Numbered from the stretch's first letter, positions 1 to 10,006 are shown. The stretch is DNA of 64,000 nt from Yersinia thracica (GCF_902170565.1 NZ_CABHXX010000132.1:1-64000); one strand, 5' to 3'. The notes: a model not told the origin generated them from the sequence alone. Made by a program: numbers and translations.

Positions 1-515
1 ATATAGCATTGACGAATTTTTTCAAAACAAAAAATGATTTATATCAATACGCCAATGACCATAATGTTTAAATGGTTATTGTCAACTTTACCCATGCAGA
101 TAATCCTTTTAAAATAATTAAGGATATTATCAATATCAAAAAAGCCATTCCAACAGTTAAAGTATTTGTGTACACCGGAGAGAAAAACTCAATATTAATC
201 AAGCTATTATTTGATATAGGTGTCAATGCAATAGTTTCACGCAATGAGTCAGCGTCTCAGCTAGCTGATTTTGTTCATGACGCGATGCAAGGTGAATTTG
301 TCTACAGTCATCTTTACATTGTTAGTCTCATTAGGGATAACTTAAAGATGCTGACAGATCGTGAGTTAGATGTTTTGATAGAACTCTATAATGGATTAAG
401 TTTGACCTTAATATCTAAAATGTTCCATAAAAGTATCAAAACAATCAGTAATAACAAACGCAGTGCAATGAAAAAATTAGGGGTAAGTGGTGCACTTGAG
501 TTGGCATTCATATAA
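1..515 (+). pseudogene. LuxR-type regulator interrupted by an in-frame stop, 5' end outside window
   Basis: The intact part (72-515, 147 codons) has a C-terminal LuxR helix-turn-helix at about residues 94-147, recognisable by LTDRELDVL and the SIKTISNNKRSAMKKLGV recognition helix. Before it are the later strands of a receiver-like domain (MVIVNF, VKVFVYTG). The same frame is open from base 3 to 68 and reads like the earlier receiver region (FFKTKNDLYQYANDHNV), then meets TAA at 69-71 directly before the ATG at 72. No good ribosome-binding site precedes that ATG. I infer one gene, extending left of the window, cut by a nonsense codon; restart at the ATG after the stop would yield a protein lacking the first half of the receiver. 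Which LuxR subfamily it belongs to is not clear. Confidence 0.6.
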
Positions 516-683
516 TAATTATTAGCATCGACAAACTAAATAAAGTTAAATTTCTAAAATTTTTTTTAATTAATCTTCGACATAAAGTCTATTCTTATAC
601 TGTGGTAATACGAATTGCTCATGTATTTATTTTAAATTTTTAGCGATAAATCTGAATTATTACTTCGGAATAATCTGAAATGG

Positions 684-857
<174 letters not shown>

Positions 858-984
858 TTAGCACTCAAGTTTTCAAGTTTAGCTCAATTTATGAATTGAA
901 TTCATATACTCATGCACATTTCCCCCTCTAATACTCTGTATAAGCATTTGCTACCTTTTCTGTAATCGGCATTCACATTGCTGA

Positions 985-2022
<1,038 letters not shown>

Positions 2023-2168
2023 TCTGTCACCTGAACACTATCAGGAATAACGGTGAAATTGCTCGTAGCGTCTACAGTTATGTAGTCCATGTTAAGTCCG
2101 GCAGCTTTCGCCGGCGTGGATGGAAAAAGTCAGCGACGAGCAATATCAGAAATAACTTCGGAGGAAAT

Positions 2169-2909
2169 ATGGCTCAAGGTATTGAAAATAAAGTTGTGGT
2201 TATCGCTGGGGCCAGCAGCGGCCTGGGCGAGGCTTTGGCTCGTCGCCTGACAAAAGATGGCGCAAAAGTGGTGCTGGGTGCGCGCCGCATTGAGCGGCTG
2301 GAAAAATTGGCCGACGATCTATCATTGAATAAAGCTGCCGTAGTCAAAACGGATGTGACGCATCCGGATCAAGTTCAGGCGCTGGTGGACACTGCGGTCA
2401 GGCTTTATGGCCGCATAGATGTGATGGTGAATAATGCCGGGCTAATGCCACATTCACTGTTGGAACGGCGCAAGATTGATGATTGGAATGCAATGATTGA
2501 TGTGAATCTGAAAGGGGTTCTTTACGGCATCGCAGCAGTGCTTCCTTATATGAAAGAGCAGAAAAGTGGGCATATCATCAATACTTCCTCAGTGGCGGGC
2601 CATAAAGTGAGGCCGGGCAGTGCTGTGTATGCGGCGACCAAAACCGCTGTTCGCGTGATTTCCGAAGGGCTACGTCAGGAAGTGAAGCCGTACAATATTC
2701 GGACGACCATTATTTCTCCCGGTGCGGTGAGTAGTGAGTTGGTGGACAGCATCACTGAAGCTGATGTCGCGGCAGGTATTAAGCAATTTTATGACGAAGT
2801 TGCTATCTCCGCTGATGCATTCGCCAGTGTTGTGGCCTTTGCTATCGGCCAGCCGGAGGATGTGGATATTAACGAAGTGTTATTCCGCCCGACGAAACAA
2901 GAGCTTTGA
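2169..2909 (+). CDS. short-chain dehydrogenase/reductase (SDR)
   Basis: A 246-residue classical SDR, NAD(P)-dependent. The glycine-rich cofactor motif GASSGLG is at residues 14-20, NNAG follows the fourth strand, and the catalytic Ser-Tyr-Lys set is in the stretch NTSSVAG then VYAATK. A basic ARR after the second strand suggests NADPH preference. The reading frame is open 150 bases further upstream, but CGGAGGAAAT directly before the ATG at 2169 and the normal SDR length fix this start. It lies between the aldo/keto reductase and a zinc alcohol dehydrogenase, all co-directional, so the three probably act on related carbonyl or alcohol substrates. The exact reaction cannot be read from sequence. 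Confidence 0.9.
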   Translation: MAQGIENKVVVIAGASSGLGEALARRLTKDGAKVVLGARRIERLEKLADDLSLNKAAVVKTDVTHPDQVQALVDTAVRLYGRIDVMVNNAGLMPHSLLERRKIDDWNAMIDVNLKGVLYGIAAVLPYMKEQKSGHIINTSSVAGHKVRPGSAVYAATKTAVRVISEGLRQEVKPYNIRTTIISPGAVSSELVDSITEADVAAGIKQFYDEVAISADAFASVVAFAIGQPEDVDINEVLFRPTKQEL

Positions 2910-2957
2910 TAAATACTTCGCATCTCTTTTCAACGCTCATAATCCCGGAGATACACC

Positions 2958-4013
2958 ATGACAATGAAAGTACTCGGTTATGCTGCTACATCAGCAAAAG
3001 TTCCGCTGGCCCCCTTTGAGTTTACCCGTCGCGCTCCTCGCCCAGATGATGTGGTGATGGAGGTGCTCTATTGCGGTGTTTGTCATTCTGACCTGCATCA
3101 GGCGCGTAATGACTGGGGATTCAGCACCTATCCTATTGTGCCCGGTCATGAAGTGGTGGGGCGCGTTACGGCGGTCGGCAAGGATGTCACGAAGTTTAAA
3201 GTGGGCGATTTTGCCGGTATTGGTTGCATGGTGGATTCCTGTCGCCACTGCAACCCGTGTCAGCAGGGATTAGAGCAATATTGTGAAGAAGGAAATGTGC
3301 AAACCTACAATGGTATTGACCGTCATGATCATCAGCCAACCTACGGCGGTTACTCGCAAGCTATTGTCGCATCACAAGATTTTGTATTGAAAATGCCCGC
3401 CGGTCTGGACTTGAAAGCTGCTGCGCCGCTGCTGTGTGCGGGTATTACCACCTGGTCACCACTGCGCCATTGGAAAGTCGGAAAGGGTAGCAAAGTGGCT
3501 GTTGTGGGGCTGGGTGGATTGGGCCATATGGCACTGAAATTGGCTAATGCGCTCGGCGCTGAAGTGACACTCTTTACCCGCTCCCCCAATAAAGAGGCGG
3601 ATGCCCGCCGCTTAGGTGCGCATCACATTGTTTTATCTACCGATGATGCACAAATGGCCGCGGCCAAAGGGCAGTTTGATTTGATCATTGATACTGTGCC
3701 TTATGTGCATGATATCAATGCATACATGCCGACGCTGAATGTCGATGGTACATTAGTGTTTGTCGGTTTCCTCGGGGATATCAGCCCGATGGTGAGCACC
3801 TTACCGATGATTTTGGGGCGGCGTTCGGTAGCGGGTTCCTGCATCGGCGGTATTGCGGAAACCCAGGAAATGTTGGATTTCTGTGCTAAACACGGTATTG
3901 CTTCAGATATAGAAATGATTAATATTCAGGATATTAACCACGCCTACGAGCGTATGCTGAAAAGTGATGTGAAATACCGCTTTGTGATTGATATGGCGTC
4001 ATTGAAGCCGTAA
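2958..4013 (+). CDS. zinc-dependent alcohol dehydrogenase / aldehyde reductase, YahK-like
   Basis: A 351-residue medium-chain zinc alcohol dehydrogenase of the cinnamyl-alcohol-dehydrogenase group, closely resembling E. coli YahK (NADPH-dependent aldehyde reductase) from end to end, including the C-terminal block TQEMLDFC and YERMLKSDVKYRFVID. Catalytic-zinc ligands are Cys42 (CGVCHSD) and His64 (PGHE); structural-zinc cysteines are in the CRHCNPCQQGLEQYC segment; GLGGLGHM is the nucleotide-binding loop. CCGGAG precedes the ATG. Third gene of the oxidoreductase operon, 48 bp after the SDR. In E. coli yahK is at a different locus, so this arrangement is lineage-specific. Confidence 0.92.
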   Translation: MTMKVLGYAATSAKVPLAPFEFTRRAPRPDDVVMEVLYCGVCHSDLHQARNDWGFSTYPIVPGHEVVGRVTAVGKDVTKFKVGDFAGIGCMVDSCRHCNPCQQGLEQYCEEGNVQTYNGIDRHDHQPTYGGYSQAIVASQDFVLKMPAGLDLKAAAPLLCAGITTWSPLRHWKVGKGSKVAVVGLGGLGHMALKLANALGAEVTLFTRSPNKEADARRLGAHHIVLSTDDAQMAAAKGQFDLIIDTVPYVHDINAYMPTLNVDGTLVFVGFLGDISPMVSTLPMILGRRSVAGSCIGGIAETQEMLDFCAKHGIASDIEMINIQDINHAYERMLKSDVKYRFVIDMASLKP

Positions 4014-4025
4014 GAAGCTAAAATT

Positions 4026-4045
4026 GACCGGGTGAATACCCGGTC
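4026..4045. terminator. hairpin between convergent genes
   Basis: GACCGGG (4026-4032) pairs with CCCGGTC (4039-4045) between the alcohol dehydrogenase (+) and yhaK (-), overlapping the yhaK stop region. The U-run is weak on both sides, so this is a likely but not ideal bidirectional terminator. Confidence 0.5.
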
Positions 4046-4748
4046 ATTCAGGTAAATCAATCAGCAATGCCCGCAGGACGGTTTCTGCTTTAATCACTAA
4101 ATGCTGTTCTTCTTGTACAAAAGCCCCGTCACCGCAGGTCAAGCGCTGAGCTTCGCTCACTTGTGGGCCTTTCACTTCGACCGTCCCGTGAATAGATTGC
4201 AGATATGCCCTCGGACCGTGCAAATCAATTGTATATTGCTCACCGGCTGCTAAATCTAAATGATGAATCCACACTTGCTGGCGCAGCTTCAGGCTACCTT
4301 GCTCCCCATCGGGAGAGGCCAATAACCGCAATGACTGAGAGCATAAAGACATGCCCTGAGCGGGGTGGCTTTCTTGTTCCGGGCAAGCATTGAGCCATAA
4401 CTGAATGCGGGTTAATGGCTTGTCTACACTCAAGTTATGCTCGCTATAGCTAACACCCGGTTGGGTAGAAAATAGCAAAACATCGCCGGTTTTGCCGCGC
4501 ACATGGTTGCCCAGACTATCGCGATATTCGGCTTCACCTTGTAAAATCAGGTTGAGAATATCAACTCGTGGATAGGTTCGCGGCTGGAATGATGCCCCCG
4601 GCGCTAACACTTCCTGATTCAACACCCGCAGTGAAGCATAGCCGAGTAATTTCGGGTCAAAATAGTGGCCGAATGAAAAGGTATAGCGCGCTTGAAGCCA
4701 ACCAAAGTCAGCTTGCCCGCACTGTTTTGCTGTTCTGCATGTGATCAT
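4044..4748 (-). CDS. yhaK: pirin-like bicupin YhaK
   Basis: A 234-residue bicupin nearly identical over its N-terminal half to E. coli YhaK (QADFGWLQARYTFSFGHYFD, PGVSYSEHNLS). YhaK is a cytosolic pirin-family protein whose oxidation state responds to reactive oxygen species; its physiological reaction is unsettled. Start at 4748 gives the same N-terminus as E. coli (MIT..RTAKQCGQAD) and has GGGAG upstream; the longer frame to 4769 runs into an ERIC repeat. The ERIC element (4759-4884) ends only about 10 bp before the ATG, so the transcript leader must include or adjoin it. Divergent from yhaJ, its likely LysR regulator. Confidence 0.93.
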   Translation of the reverse strand: MITCRTAKQCGQADFGWLQARYTFSFGHYFDPKLLGYASLRVLNQEVLAPGASFQPRTYPRVDILNLILQGEAEYRDSLGNHVRGKTGDVLLFSTQPGVSYSEHNLSVDKPLTRIQLWLNACPEQESHPAQGMSLCSQSLRLLASPDGEQGSLKLRQQVWIHHLDLAAGEQYTIDLHGPRAYLQSIHGTVEVKGPQVSEAQRLTCGDGAFVQEEQHLVIKAETVLRALLIDLPE

Positions 4749-4758
4749 GATTGCTCCC

Positions 4759-4884
4759 ATACCCGTCATCTTTCAAGTTGCAGATGTGTTGGCTGCATTC
4801 GCTTACCCGAATCACTTACAGGAGTAAGCTCATCGGGGTTATCTCGCTTGCCGCCTTCCTGCACCTGGAAATCTATAGGGTATA
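4759..4884. repeat. ERIC element (126 bp) in the yhaK leader
   Basis: A full-length enterobacterial repetitive intergenic consensus element. The ends are ATACCCGTCAT and TAGGGTATA, and the core contains CCGAATCACTTAC, GTAAGCTCATCGGGGTT and TTGCCGCC. It lies between yhaK and yhaJ and its left edge touches the yhaK ribosome-binding site. When transcribed with yhaK it would fold into a long hairpin. Confidence 0.93.
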
Positions 4885-4986
4885 ATTTTTCGACATTAAT
4901 CTGTAAACAAATGGTAAGCGTCTGGACGGCAGATTGTTAGCCAGTTAATCTGGTCGCTATATTCAAATTTCCTGATTGAGAAAATG

Positions 4987-5883
4987 ATGGCCAAAGATCG
5001 GGCGCTAACGTTAGAAGCATTGAGAGTGATGGATGCCATTGATCGCCGTGGTAGTTTTGCCGCCGCAGCCGATGAATTGGGGCGAGTACCCTCTGCGCTG
5101 AGCTACACCATGCAGAAGCTTGAAGAAGAGCTTGATGTGGTGCTGTTCGACCGTTCAGGGCACCGCACCAAGTTTACCAATGTCGGGCGCATGCTACTGG
5201 ATCGCGGGCGAGTATTGCTGGAAGCGGCAGATAAGCTGACGACCGATGCCGAAGCATTGGCACGCGGCTGGGAAACCCATATCACCATCGTCAGCGAGGC
5301 ATTGTCTCCGGCGTGGAAACTGTTCCCGCTTATCGACAAACTGGCACTCAAAGCCAACACTCAGGTTTCTATTTTTACCGAGGTATTAGCCGGAGCATGG
5401 GAACGGCTGGAGCAGGGGCGGGCTGATATTGTTATCGCGCCGGATATGCATTTTCGCGCATCCTCGGAGATTAACAGCCGCAAGCTGTACAAAGTGACCA
5501 GCGTTTATGTGGCCAGCCCGGATCACCCTATTCATTTGGAACCGGAGCCGCTCTCAGAGCTAACTCGGGTGAAATATCGTGCCGTTGCCGTGGCAGATAC
5601 CGCCCGCGAGCGGCCGGTTATCACTGTGCAATTGTTGGATAAACAGCAACGGCTGACGGTCAGCACCATTGAAGATAAACGGCGGGCACTATTAGCTGGC
5701 TTAGGGGTGGCGACCATGCCTTATGATATGGTGGAAAAAGATATCGAAGCCGGGCGCTTGCGGGTTGTCGGGCCGGAATACAGCCGTGAGGCGGATATCA
5801 TTATGGCATGGCGGCGCGACAGTATGGGCGAGGCTAAGTCGTGGTGTTTGCGCGAGATCCCTAGGCTGTTTGCTAATAAATAA
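4987..5883 (+). CDS. yhaJ: LysR-family regulator YhaJ
   Basis: A 298-residue LysR regulator matching E. coli YhaJ almost throughout: helix-turn-helix at residues 10-60 (DRRGSFAAAADELGRVPSAL), then the substrate-binding domain with SEINSRKLY and the C-terminal MAWRRDSMGEAKSWCLREIP. In E. coli YhaJ senses aromatic, quinone-like compounds such as dinitrotoluene breakdown products and activates yqjF and yhaK. Both of those are in this window (7125 and 4044), so the regulon is kept locally. The ATG at 4984 directly precedes the one chosen; 4987 gives the E. coli N-terminus. Divergent from yhaK. Confidence 0.95.
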   Translation: MAKDRALTLEALRVMDAIDRRGSFAAAADELGRVPSALSYTMQKLEEELDVVLFDRSGHRTKFTNVGRMLLDRGRVLLEAADKLTTDAEALARGWETHITIVSEALSPAWKLFPLIDKLALKANTQVSIFTEVLAGAWERLEQGRADIVIAPDMHFRASSEINSRKLYKVTSVYVASPDHPIHLEPEPLSELTRVKYRAVAVADTARERPVITVQLLDKQQRLTVSTIEDKRRALLAGLGVATMPYDMVEKDIEAGRLRVVGPEYSREADIIMAWRRDSMGEAKSWCLREIPRLFANK

Positions 5884-6053
5884 ACGGCTACTGCGCGTGT
5901 GTATTTTGGGCTTGGGCTGTGCTCGCCATCCTCACGTACTCGGTTTTATAAAGTCAAGTGTACGTTCCGGTGGTTGTGCGCAGGCCGCACCCAAACTACT
6001 TTCGCTCGCAACGCTTTCGCAAAGTTAACAGCTACCGCGTGTTAACCTGTTAA

Positions 6054-7040
6054 CTAAGCGAAACGCGTATCTCGTCCATGTGGCTCCAGCAGGTTTTGCT
6101 GTGGGCCGATGGAGATAATTCCGTAAGGATTTATGGTGCCGTGGCTGCGGTAATAGTGATGGCGGATATGGTCAAAATCCACTGTTTCGGCAATACCCGG
6201 CATCTGATAAATATCGCGTAAAAAGCCGTATAAGTTGAGATAATCGCTAATACGGCGCTTATCGCACTTGAAATGCGTGACATACACCGGGTCAAAACGT
6301 ACCAATGTGGTCCATAAGCGTAAATCTGCTTCCGTCAGCTGGTTACCGGTCAAATAGCGGTGTTTCCCCAGAATGTGTTCCAGCTTATCCAATGCATCAA
6401 ACAAGGTGCTGACGGCTTCATCATAGGCTTGTTGTGTGGTGGCAAAGCCCGCTTTATACACGCCATTATTGACCTGATCGTAAATCCACTCATTGATATC
6501 GTCAATCTTGCCGTGTAATGCGGGAGGGTAATAATCGCCCGCTTTCGCGCCAACCCCATCAAAAGCACTATTGAACATATGAATGATATCGGCTGACTCA
6601 TTGCTAACAACAGTTTGTTGCTGCTTATCCCATAACACCGGGACGGTCACGCGCCCGCTATAATGGGGATCGGCACGGAGATAGAGTTGATAAAGATAAT
6701 CGAGATGATAAAGCTTATCGCCAGTGGTGGCAGGGAAATCATGACCGAACGTCCAGCCGTTTTCCAGCATCAGCGGATGCACCACAGAAACTGAAATCAC
6801 TGATTCCAGACCTTTCAAGGTGCGCATCAGCAAGGTACGGTGCGCCCACGGGCAGGCGAGAGAAACATACAAATGGTAACGATGTGCTTCGGCTTTAAAG
6901 CCAGCCTTACCCTGCGGGCCAGCTTGACCATCAGTCGTCACCCAATTGCGGAACTGTGAGTTACTGCGTTTGAAATGGCCCCCGCTAGATTTGGTGTCAT
7001 ACCAAACGTCTTGCCAGATACCCTCTACAAGCTGTCCCAT
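6054..7040 (-). CDS. yqjG: glutathionyl-hydroquinone reductase YqjG
   Basis: A 328-residue xi-class glutathione transferase that reduces glutathionyl-hydroquinones to free hydroquinones with glutathione, in the cytosol. The catalytic cysteine is Cys63 in LACPWAHRTL; the thioredoxin-like domain is followed by an all-helical C-terminal domain (LTGNQLTEADLRLWTTLVRF). Length and sequence match E. coli YqjG. AGAGGAAC precedes the ATG. It follows yqjF on the minus strand, but a strong terminator (7056-7086) separates them. The function fits YhaJ-linked handling of quinones. Confidence 0.95.
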   Translation of the reverse strand: MGQLVEGIWQDVWYDTKSSGGHFKRSNSQFRNWVTTDGQAGPQGKAGFKAEAHRYHLYVSLACPWAHRTLLMRTLKGLESVISVSVVHPLMLENGWTFGHDFPATTGDKLYHLDYLYQLYLRADPHYSGRVTVPVLWDKQQQTVVSNESADIIHMFNSAFDGVGAKAGDYYPPALHGKIDDINEWIYDQVNNGVYKAGFATTQQAYDEAVSTLFDALDKLEHILGKHRYLTGNQLTEADLRLWTTLVRFDPVYVTHFKCDKRRISDYLNLYGFLRDIYQMPGIAETVDFDHIRHHYYRSHGTINPYGIISIGPQQNLLEPHGRDTRFA

Positions 7041-7055
7041 TTTATGTTCCTCTAT

Positions 7056-7086
7056 AAAAAATACGCCCTATCTAATGATAGGGCGT
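7056..7086 (-). terminator. intrinsic terminator between yqjF and yqjG
   Basis: On the minus strand ACGCCCTATC and GATAGGGCGT form a 10-bp stem with an ATTA loop followed by ATTTTTT (7063-7086 plus U-run 7056-7061). It ends yqjF transcription just before the yqjG ribosome-binding site; yqjG must depend on read-through or on a promoter within the short gap. Confidence 0.85.
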
Positions 7087-7124
7087 TATTCATTAAAATC
7101 GCATATTCATTTCCGCGACTGCGC

Positions 7125-7520
7125 TTACCACTTCTTACCCAACAGGCGGTCGATACTGAAACCACCTGGGCCAGCTACAGCCAGTACGATGAAACCGCCA
7201 GCGATGGTCAGGTTTTTCATAAACATCAGTTGGTTAACGCCTTCCGCAAAGTTAGTGTGGAAGATCAATGCAGTCAAAATAGTGAAACCGGCAGTAAACA
7301 GTGCAGTGGTGCGGGTCAGGAAACCAAACAGAATGGCCAGACCACCACCAAACTCCAACAGAATCGTCAGTGGCAGGAAGAAACCAGGGACGCCCATTGC
7401 TTGCATATATTGCTGAGTACCGGCATAGGCATCACCCATTTTGCCGTAACCGGCCACAATAAACAGAATTGGCATCAGAATGCGTGCTACCAACAGGCCA
7501 GTATTTTGTAATTTGTTCAT
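7125..7520 (-). CDS. yqjF: DoxX-family membrane protein YqjF
   Basis: A 131-residue inner-membrane protein of the DoxX family with four predicted membrane segments (VARILMPILFIVAGYGKM; PLTILLEFGGGLAILFGFL; TTALFTAGFTILTALIF; LTIAGGFIVLAVAGPGGF). It ends RLLGKKW like E. coli YqjF. The E. coli gene is the best known YhaJ target and its promoter is used in dinitrotoluene sensing; the biochemical role is unsettled, perhaps quinone-linked redox. Start at 7520 (ATGAACAAA) is preceded by GGAGAA; the frame to 7535 would begin at TTG. An ERIC element lies 59 bp upstream. Confidence 0.92.
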   Translation of the reverse strand: MNKLQNTGLLVARILMPILFIVAGYGKMGDAYAGTQQYMQAMGVPGFFLPLTILLEFGGGLAILFGFLTRTTALFTAGFTILTALIFHTNFAEGVNQLMFMKNLTIAGGFIVLAVAGPGGFSIDRLLGKKW

Positions 7521-7578
7521 CGACGACTTCTCCAAAAGTGTTTTGTATTAATGCCTGGCATCTGCTGGCGTTAATTTT

Positions 7579-7705
7579 TATACCCGTCATACTTCAAGCT
7601 GCATGTGTGTTGGCTGCTTTCGTTCACCCGAATCACTTACCTGAGTAAGCTCATCGGGATTCACTCAGTTGCCGCCTTCCTACAACTTGAATTATTTAGG
7701 GTATA
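7579..7705. repeat. ERIC element (127 bp) upstream of yqjF
   Basis: A complete ERIC element: left end TATACCCGTCAT, core CACCCGAATCACTTACC and GAGTAAGCTCATCGGGATTC, right end ATTTAGGGTATA. It occupies part of the 411-bp gap between yqjF and yqjK (7521-7931). I see nothing else recognisable in the rest of that gap. Confidence 0.95.
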
Positions 7706-7931
7706 TATGATTGTTTGCCGGTGTATTTATGCAAACGCCCTGAGTTGATGAGAGAATGTTAGTGGAGAAGTTGATAAGTTGTTAGCAAGTAAAACTGTCG
7801 GTTTTTATCAAAAAAACTGAAGAGGTAGAAAATAAAAGCCGAAAAATAACCGACTTAGAGGCAGTGATCGGGGAAAGTAAGTAACAACTGATGAGAGGAT
7901 AGAGAATGCCGCAAAGAGAGTTTGCGGCGGG

Positions 7932-8216
7932 TTAGCGTAAGAAAAAAGTATTGCGGAACAATTGGACAGTACCCCATGCACTGACAGCTCTGCGCGACCA
8001 GCGGATAAATTTGCTGGGGTGGCGGATACCGTAAAGTGCGACCAGACTTGACCCCACCATCAGATATTTCCGCATACTGACGATTTTTACCCAGCCCCGG
8101 TCATAAGGTGCAGTGACTTCAATCCAATGCGCAGCGCTGTTAGCGAGATCCAGACGTTGCTGCTGGATCTCCCGTAACAATGCGGCCTTTTCCTGTGCTA
8201 ATTGACGTCGGCTCAA
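7932..8216 (-). CDS. yqjK: YqjK-like protein
   Basis: A small basic 94-residue protein of the YqjK family. It has a heptad-rich N-terminus (QEKAALLREIQQQRLDL), one hydrophobic segment near the middle (YLMVGSSLVALYGI) and an arginine-rich C-terminus. Its ATG overlaps the yqjE stop codon (8213-8216), so the two are translationally coupled. Function unknown; the position in the yqjC-D-E-K block is conserved in Enterobacterales. Confidence 0.85.
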   Translation of the reverse strand: MSRRQLAQEKAALLREIQQQRLDLANSAAHWIEVTAPYDRGWVKIVSMRKYLMVGSSLVALYGIRHPSKFIRWSRRAVSAWGTVQLFRNTFFLR

Positions 8217-8608
8217 CGCTCTTTCTCCAATAATTCGCGGTCCGTTTCCAGTTGCTTACGGGTTGAACCCAGCAGTGTGGAGCGGCGCGCTTTGGTGAGT
8301 GTCCAGATAACACCGATGATTGCCAGCGCTAATAGCACGGCGGTTGTCGACCCCAGCGCAACTAAACGATAAGCAGGATCAATCGCCCATATCACTAACA
8401 CCAGCAGACTCATCAAACCGAAAGCGGTCAATAGCAGAGTAATCCCCGCCATCATCAACAACTGAATCAGTGTTGCCTTTTCTTCTTCCAGTTCAATCGC
8501 CGCTAGCCGGACACGGGTTTCAACCATACCTACCACAATAGTGGCGATGCGGTGGACAGTATCGAGGACCCCTTTTCCGGGGCCCTGAGTTTTAGGGAGT
8601 TCAGCCAT
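8213..8608 (-). CDS. yqjE: phage holin-like membrane protein YqjE
   Basis: A 131-residue inner-membrane protein of the holin-superfamily-III-like YqjE family. After a short cytosolic stretch (QGPGKGVLDTVHRIA, VETRVRLAAIELEEEKA) come two membrane segments (LLMMAGITLLLTAFGLMSLLVLVIWAI and STTAVLLALAIIGVIW). Start 8608 gives the E. coli-like N-terminus (MAELPK..QGPGKGVL). The longer frame to 8677 overlaps yqjD. It follows yqjD by 2 bp and overlaps yqjK. Thought to act with the ribosome-associated YqjD; no defined activity. Confidence 0.9.
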   Translation of the reverse strand: MAELPKTQGPGKGVLDTVHRIATIVVGMVETRVRLAAIELEEEKATLIQLLMMAGITLLLTAFGLMSLLVLVIWAIDPAYRLVALGSTTAVLLALAIIGVIWTLTKARRSTLLGSTRKQLETDRELLEKER

Positions 8609-8610
8609 AA

Positions 8611-8916
8611 TCAGCGGCGAGACAACAGCACGCCTAACACCACGCCGACAGCAGCACCGATGCCTACGCCAGCCCAAGGGTTGTCATGGACATAGTTATC
8701 AGCTTTATCAGCAATTTCTTTGGTTTGGGCTGCAATTTTATCGCCAGTTTCGCTTAGGCGCTCACGTGTATCTTTCAACGCGCTTTCCGCTTTAGCCCGC
8801 AGCTTATCTAACTCAGCTTTTGGCTTATCGGTCGAAGATTGCAGCACTTCTTCCAAAGTATCTGCAAGTGACTTAAGTTCAGCGCGCAAATGTTCAGAGG
8901 TTTTATCTTGTGGCAT
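8611..8916 (-). CDS. yqjD: ElaB/YqjD/DUF883 membrane-anchored ribosome-binding protein
   Basis: A 101-residue tail-anchored protein of the ElaB/YqjD family. The N-terminal two thirds is a charged helical domain (EHLRAELKSLADTLEEVLQS); the C-terminus is the family signature NPWAGVGIGAAVGVVLGVLL followed by SRR, a glycine-zipper membrane anchor. In E. coli YqjD binds 70S and 100S ribosomes in stationary phase and inhibits growth, under RpoS control. Start 8916 has TAAGGAG directly upstream. Confidence 0.93.
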   Translation of the reverse strand: MPQDKTSEHLRAELKSLADTLEEVLQSSTDKPKAELDKLRAKAESALKDTRERLSETGDKIAAQTKEIADKADNYVHDNPWAGVGIGAAVGVVLGVLLSRR

Positions 8917-9029
8917 GTAATAGCTCCTTAACATAACTGAGGTGAATATCTAATCTAGTGAATTTGTTGGAAAGTTGATAGGTTAATAATCCTAATAATT
9001 CACTGTGTTTGTATTTAAACCCGGAGTCG

Positions 9030-9431
9030 CTATTTCTGTGCCTGAGCGTGCTTTAACTCAGCTTGCGCCTCCGCTAACTTCTTCTGTTTATTGGCAATTT
9101 TCCCAGCATCACCTTTTTGCTGAGCCTCTTTGAGTTCTTGCTTACGTTCAGCGACTTTGTGCTGCTTTTCTTTAATTTTTTTCTGCCGTTCAGCTTTTAG
9201 ACTCTCAACAGTACAATTATTTTTAACTTCTTTCAGCGCTGTTTCAAGACCTGCGGCGCGGCGAGTATTGCCATGCTGTTTGGCATAATCAATCTGCTGT
9301 TGGATCTCTTTGGCTTTGGTGTCGCATTCATTAGTTTGGGCGACGCTGTGAAATGCAATCATCGGTAATACCAACAAGAGAAAAACCCGTAGTGAAAAAA
9401 CGGGACCTAACAGCACAGTACGTAACAACAT
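9030..9431 (-). CDS. yqjC: DUF1090 periplasmic protein YqjC
   Basis: A 133-residue DUF1090 protein. A signal peptide (VFLLLVLPMIAFHSVAQ) is followed by two cysteines in the mature protein (NECDTKAKEIQQQIDYA and NNCTVESL) and a long Lys/Gln/Ala coiled coil (ERQKKIKEKQHKVAERKQEL). Start 9431 is chosen because AAAGGAAG precedes it; the frame to 9518 has no site. In E. coli it is acid/base responsive and sits in the yqjCDEK block. Molecular role unknown. Confidence 0.88.
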   Translation of the reverse strand: MLLRTVLLGPVFSLRVFLLLVLPMIAFHSVAQTNECDTKAKEIQQQIDYAKQHGNTRRAAGLETALKEVKNNCTVESLKAERQKKIKEKQHKVAERKQELKEAQQKGDAGKIANKQKKLAEAQAELKHAQAQK

Positions 9432-9588
9432 GGTATTGCTTCCTTTTACAGCAAGAATCGGGGGTAAAATAGGTTGCCGTGAATGACTAAGCATAGCGCT
9501 GAATGATGCGATACCCAAGTTTACTACGGAATTTTTATAGATTAATCATGAATCAGCGGAATAAATAGGGAATAACGATGAGCTGGTG

Positions 9589-9608
9589 ACGGGGAGATAA
9601 CTCCCCGT
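9589..9608. other. intercistronic hairpin mzrA-yqjC
   Basis: ACGGGGAG (9589-9596) and CTCCCCGT (9601-9608) form an 8-bp perfect stem with an ATAA loop just after mzrA on the minus strand. There is no U-run, so it may act as an mRNA-stability or processing structure rather than a terminator. Confidence 0.55.
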
Positions 9609-9616
9609 AGTGCAGA

Positions 9617-10006
9617 TTACCCTACGTTTTGTAGGTTATTTCTGAAGGCAGGCAATAAACGCTGACGTTTCTTTGATTCACTGGTCACAATGACATAACC
9701 GCTGGGCAGGATATCCTGCAAAACTTCGATAGCTTCTTGTTGCTGTTCTGGCGACTCAAGGCTCACCACCAGGCTGTCATTCTCCGGAGTGATGCTTTTA
9801 ATGCGAATCCCCCGCTGATCTAAGTGTTGATACAGATAAAAGCCATCGGGTAACGACAGCCCTTGCTGGTTAGGCCGAATTTTCAAGGCACTTTCTGTGC
9901 GCAAAATCATGGGCGTAAACAACAATGCTGCTAATAATAACACTGCCACGGGCAGGACAAGATAGAGCCAAACCGGGCGGCTAAAACGGCCCCTAAGGGT
10001 AATCAC
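9617..10006 (-). CDS. mzrA: EnvZ/OmpR modulator MzrA
   Basis: A 129-residue single-pass inner-membrane protein. The membrane segment is [20 protein letters not shown] near the N-terminus; the rest is periplasmic ([20 protein letters not shown]). In E. coli MzrA binds EnvZ through the periplasmic and membrane parts and links the CpxAR and EnvZ/OmpR stress pathways. It overlaps the end of yqjA by 4 bp (ATGA), the conserved yqjA-mzrA arrangement, so the two are translationally coupled. Confidence 0.93.
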   Translation of the reverse strand: MITLRGRFSRPVWLYLVLPVAVLLLAALLFTPMILRTESALKIRPNQQGLSLPDGFYLYQHLDQRGIRIKSITPENDSLVVSLESPEQQQEAIEVLQDILPSGYVIVTSESKKRQRLLPAFRNNLQNVG

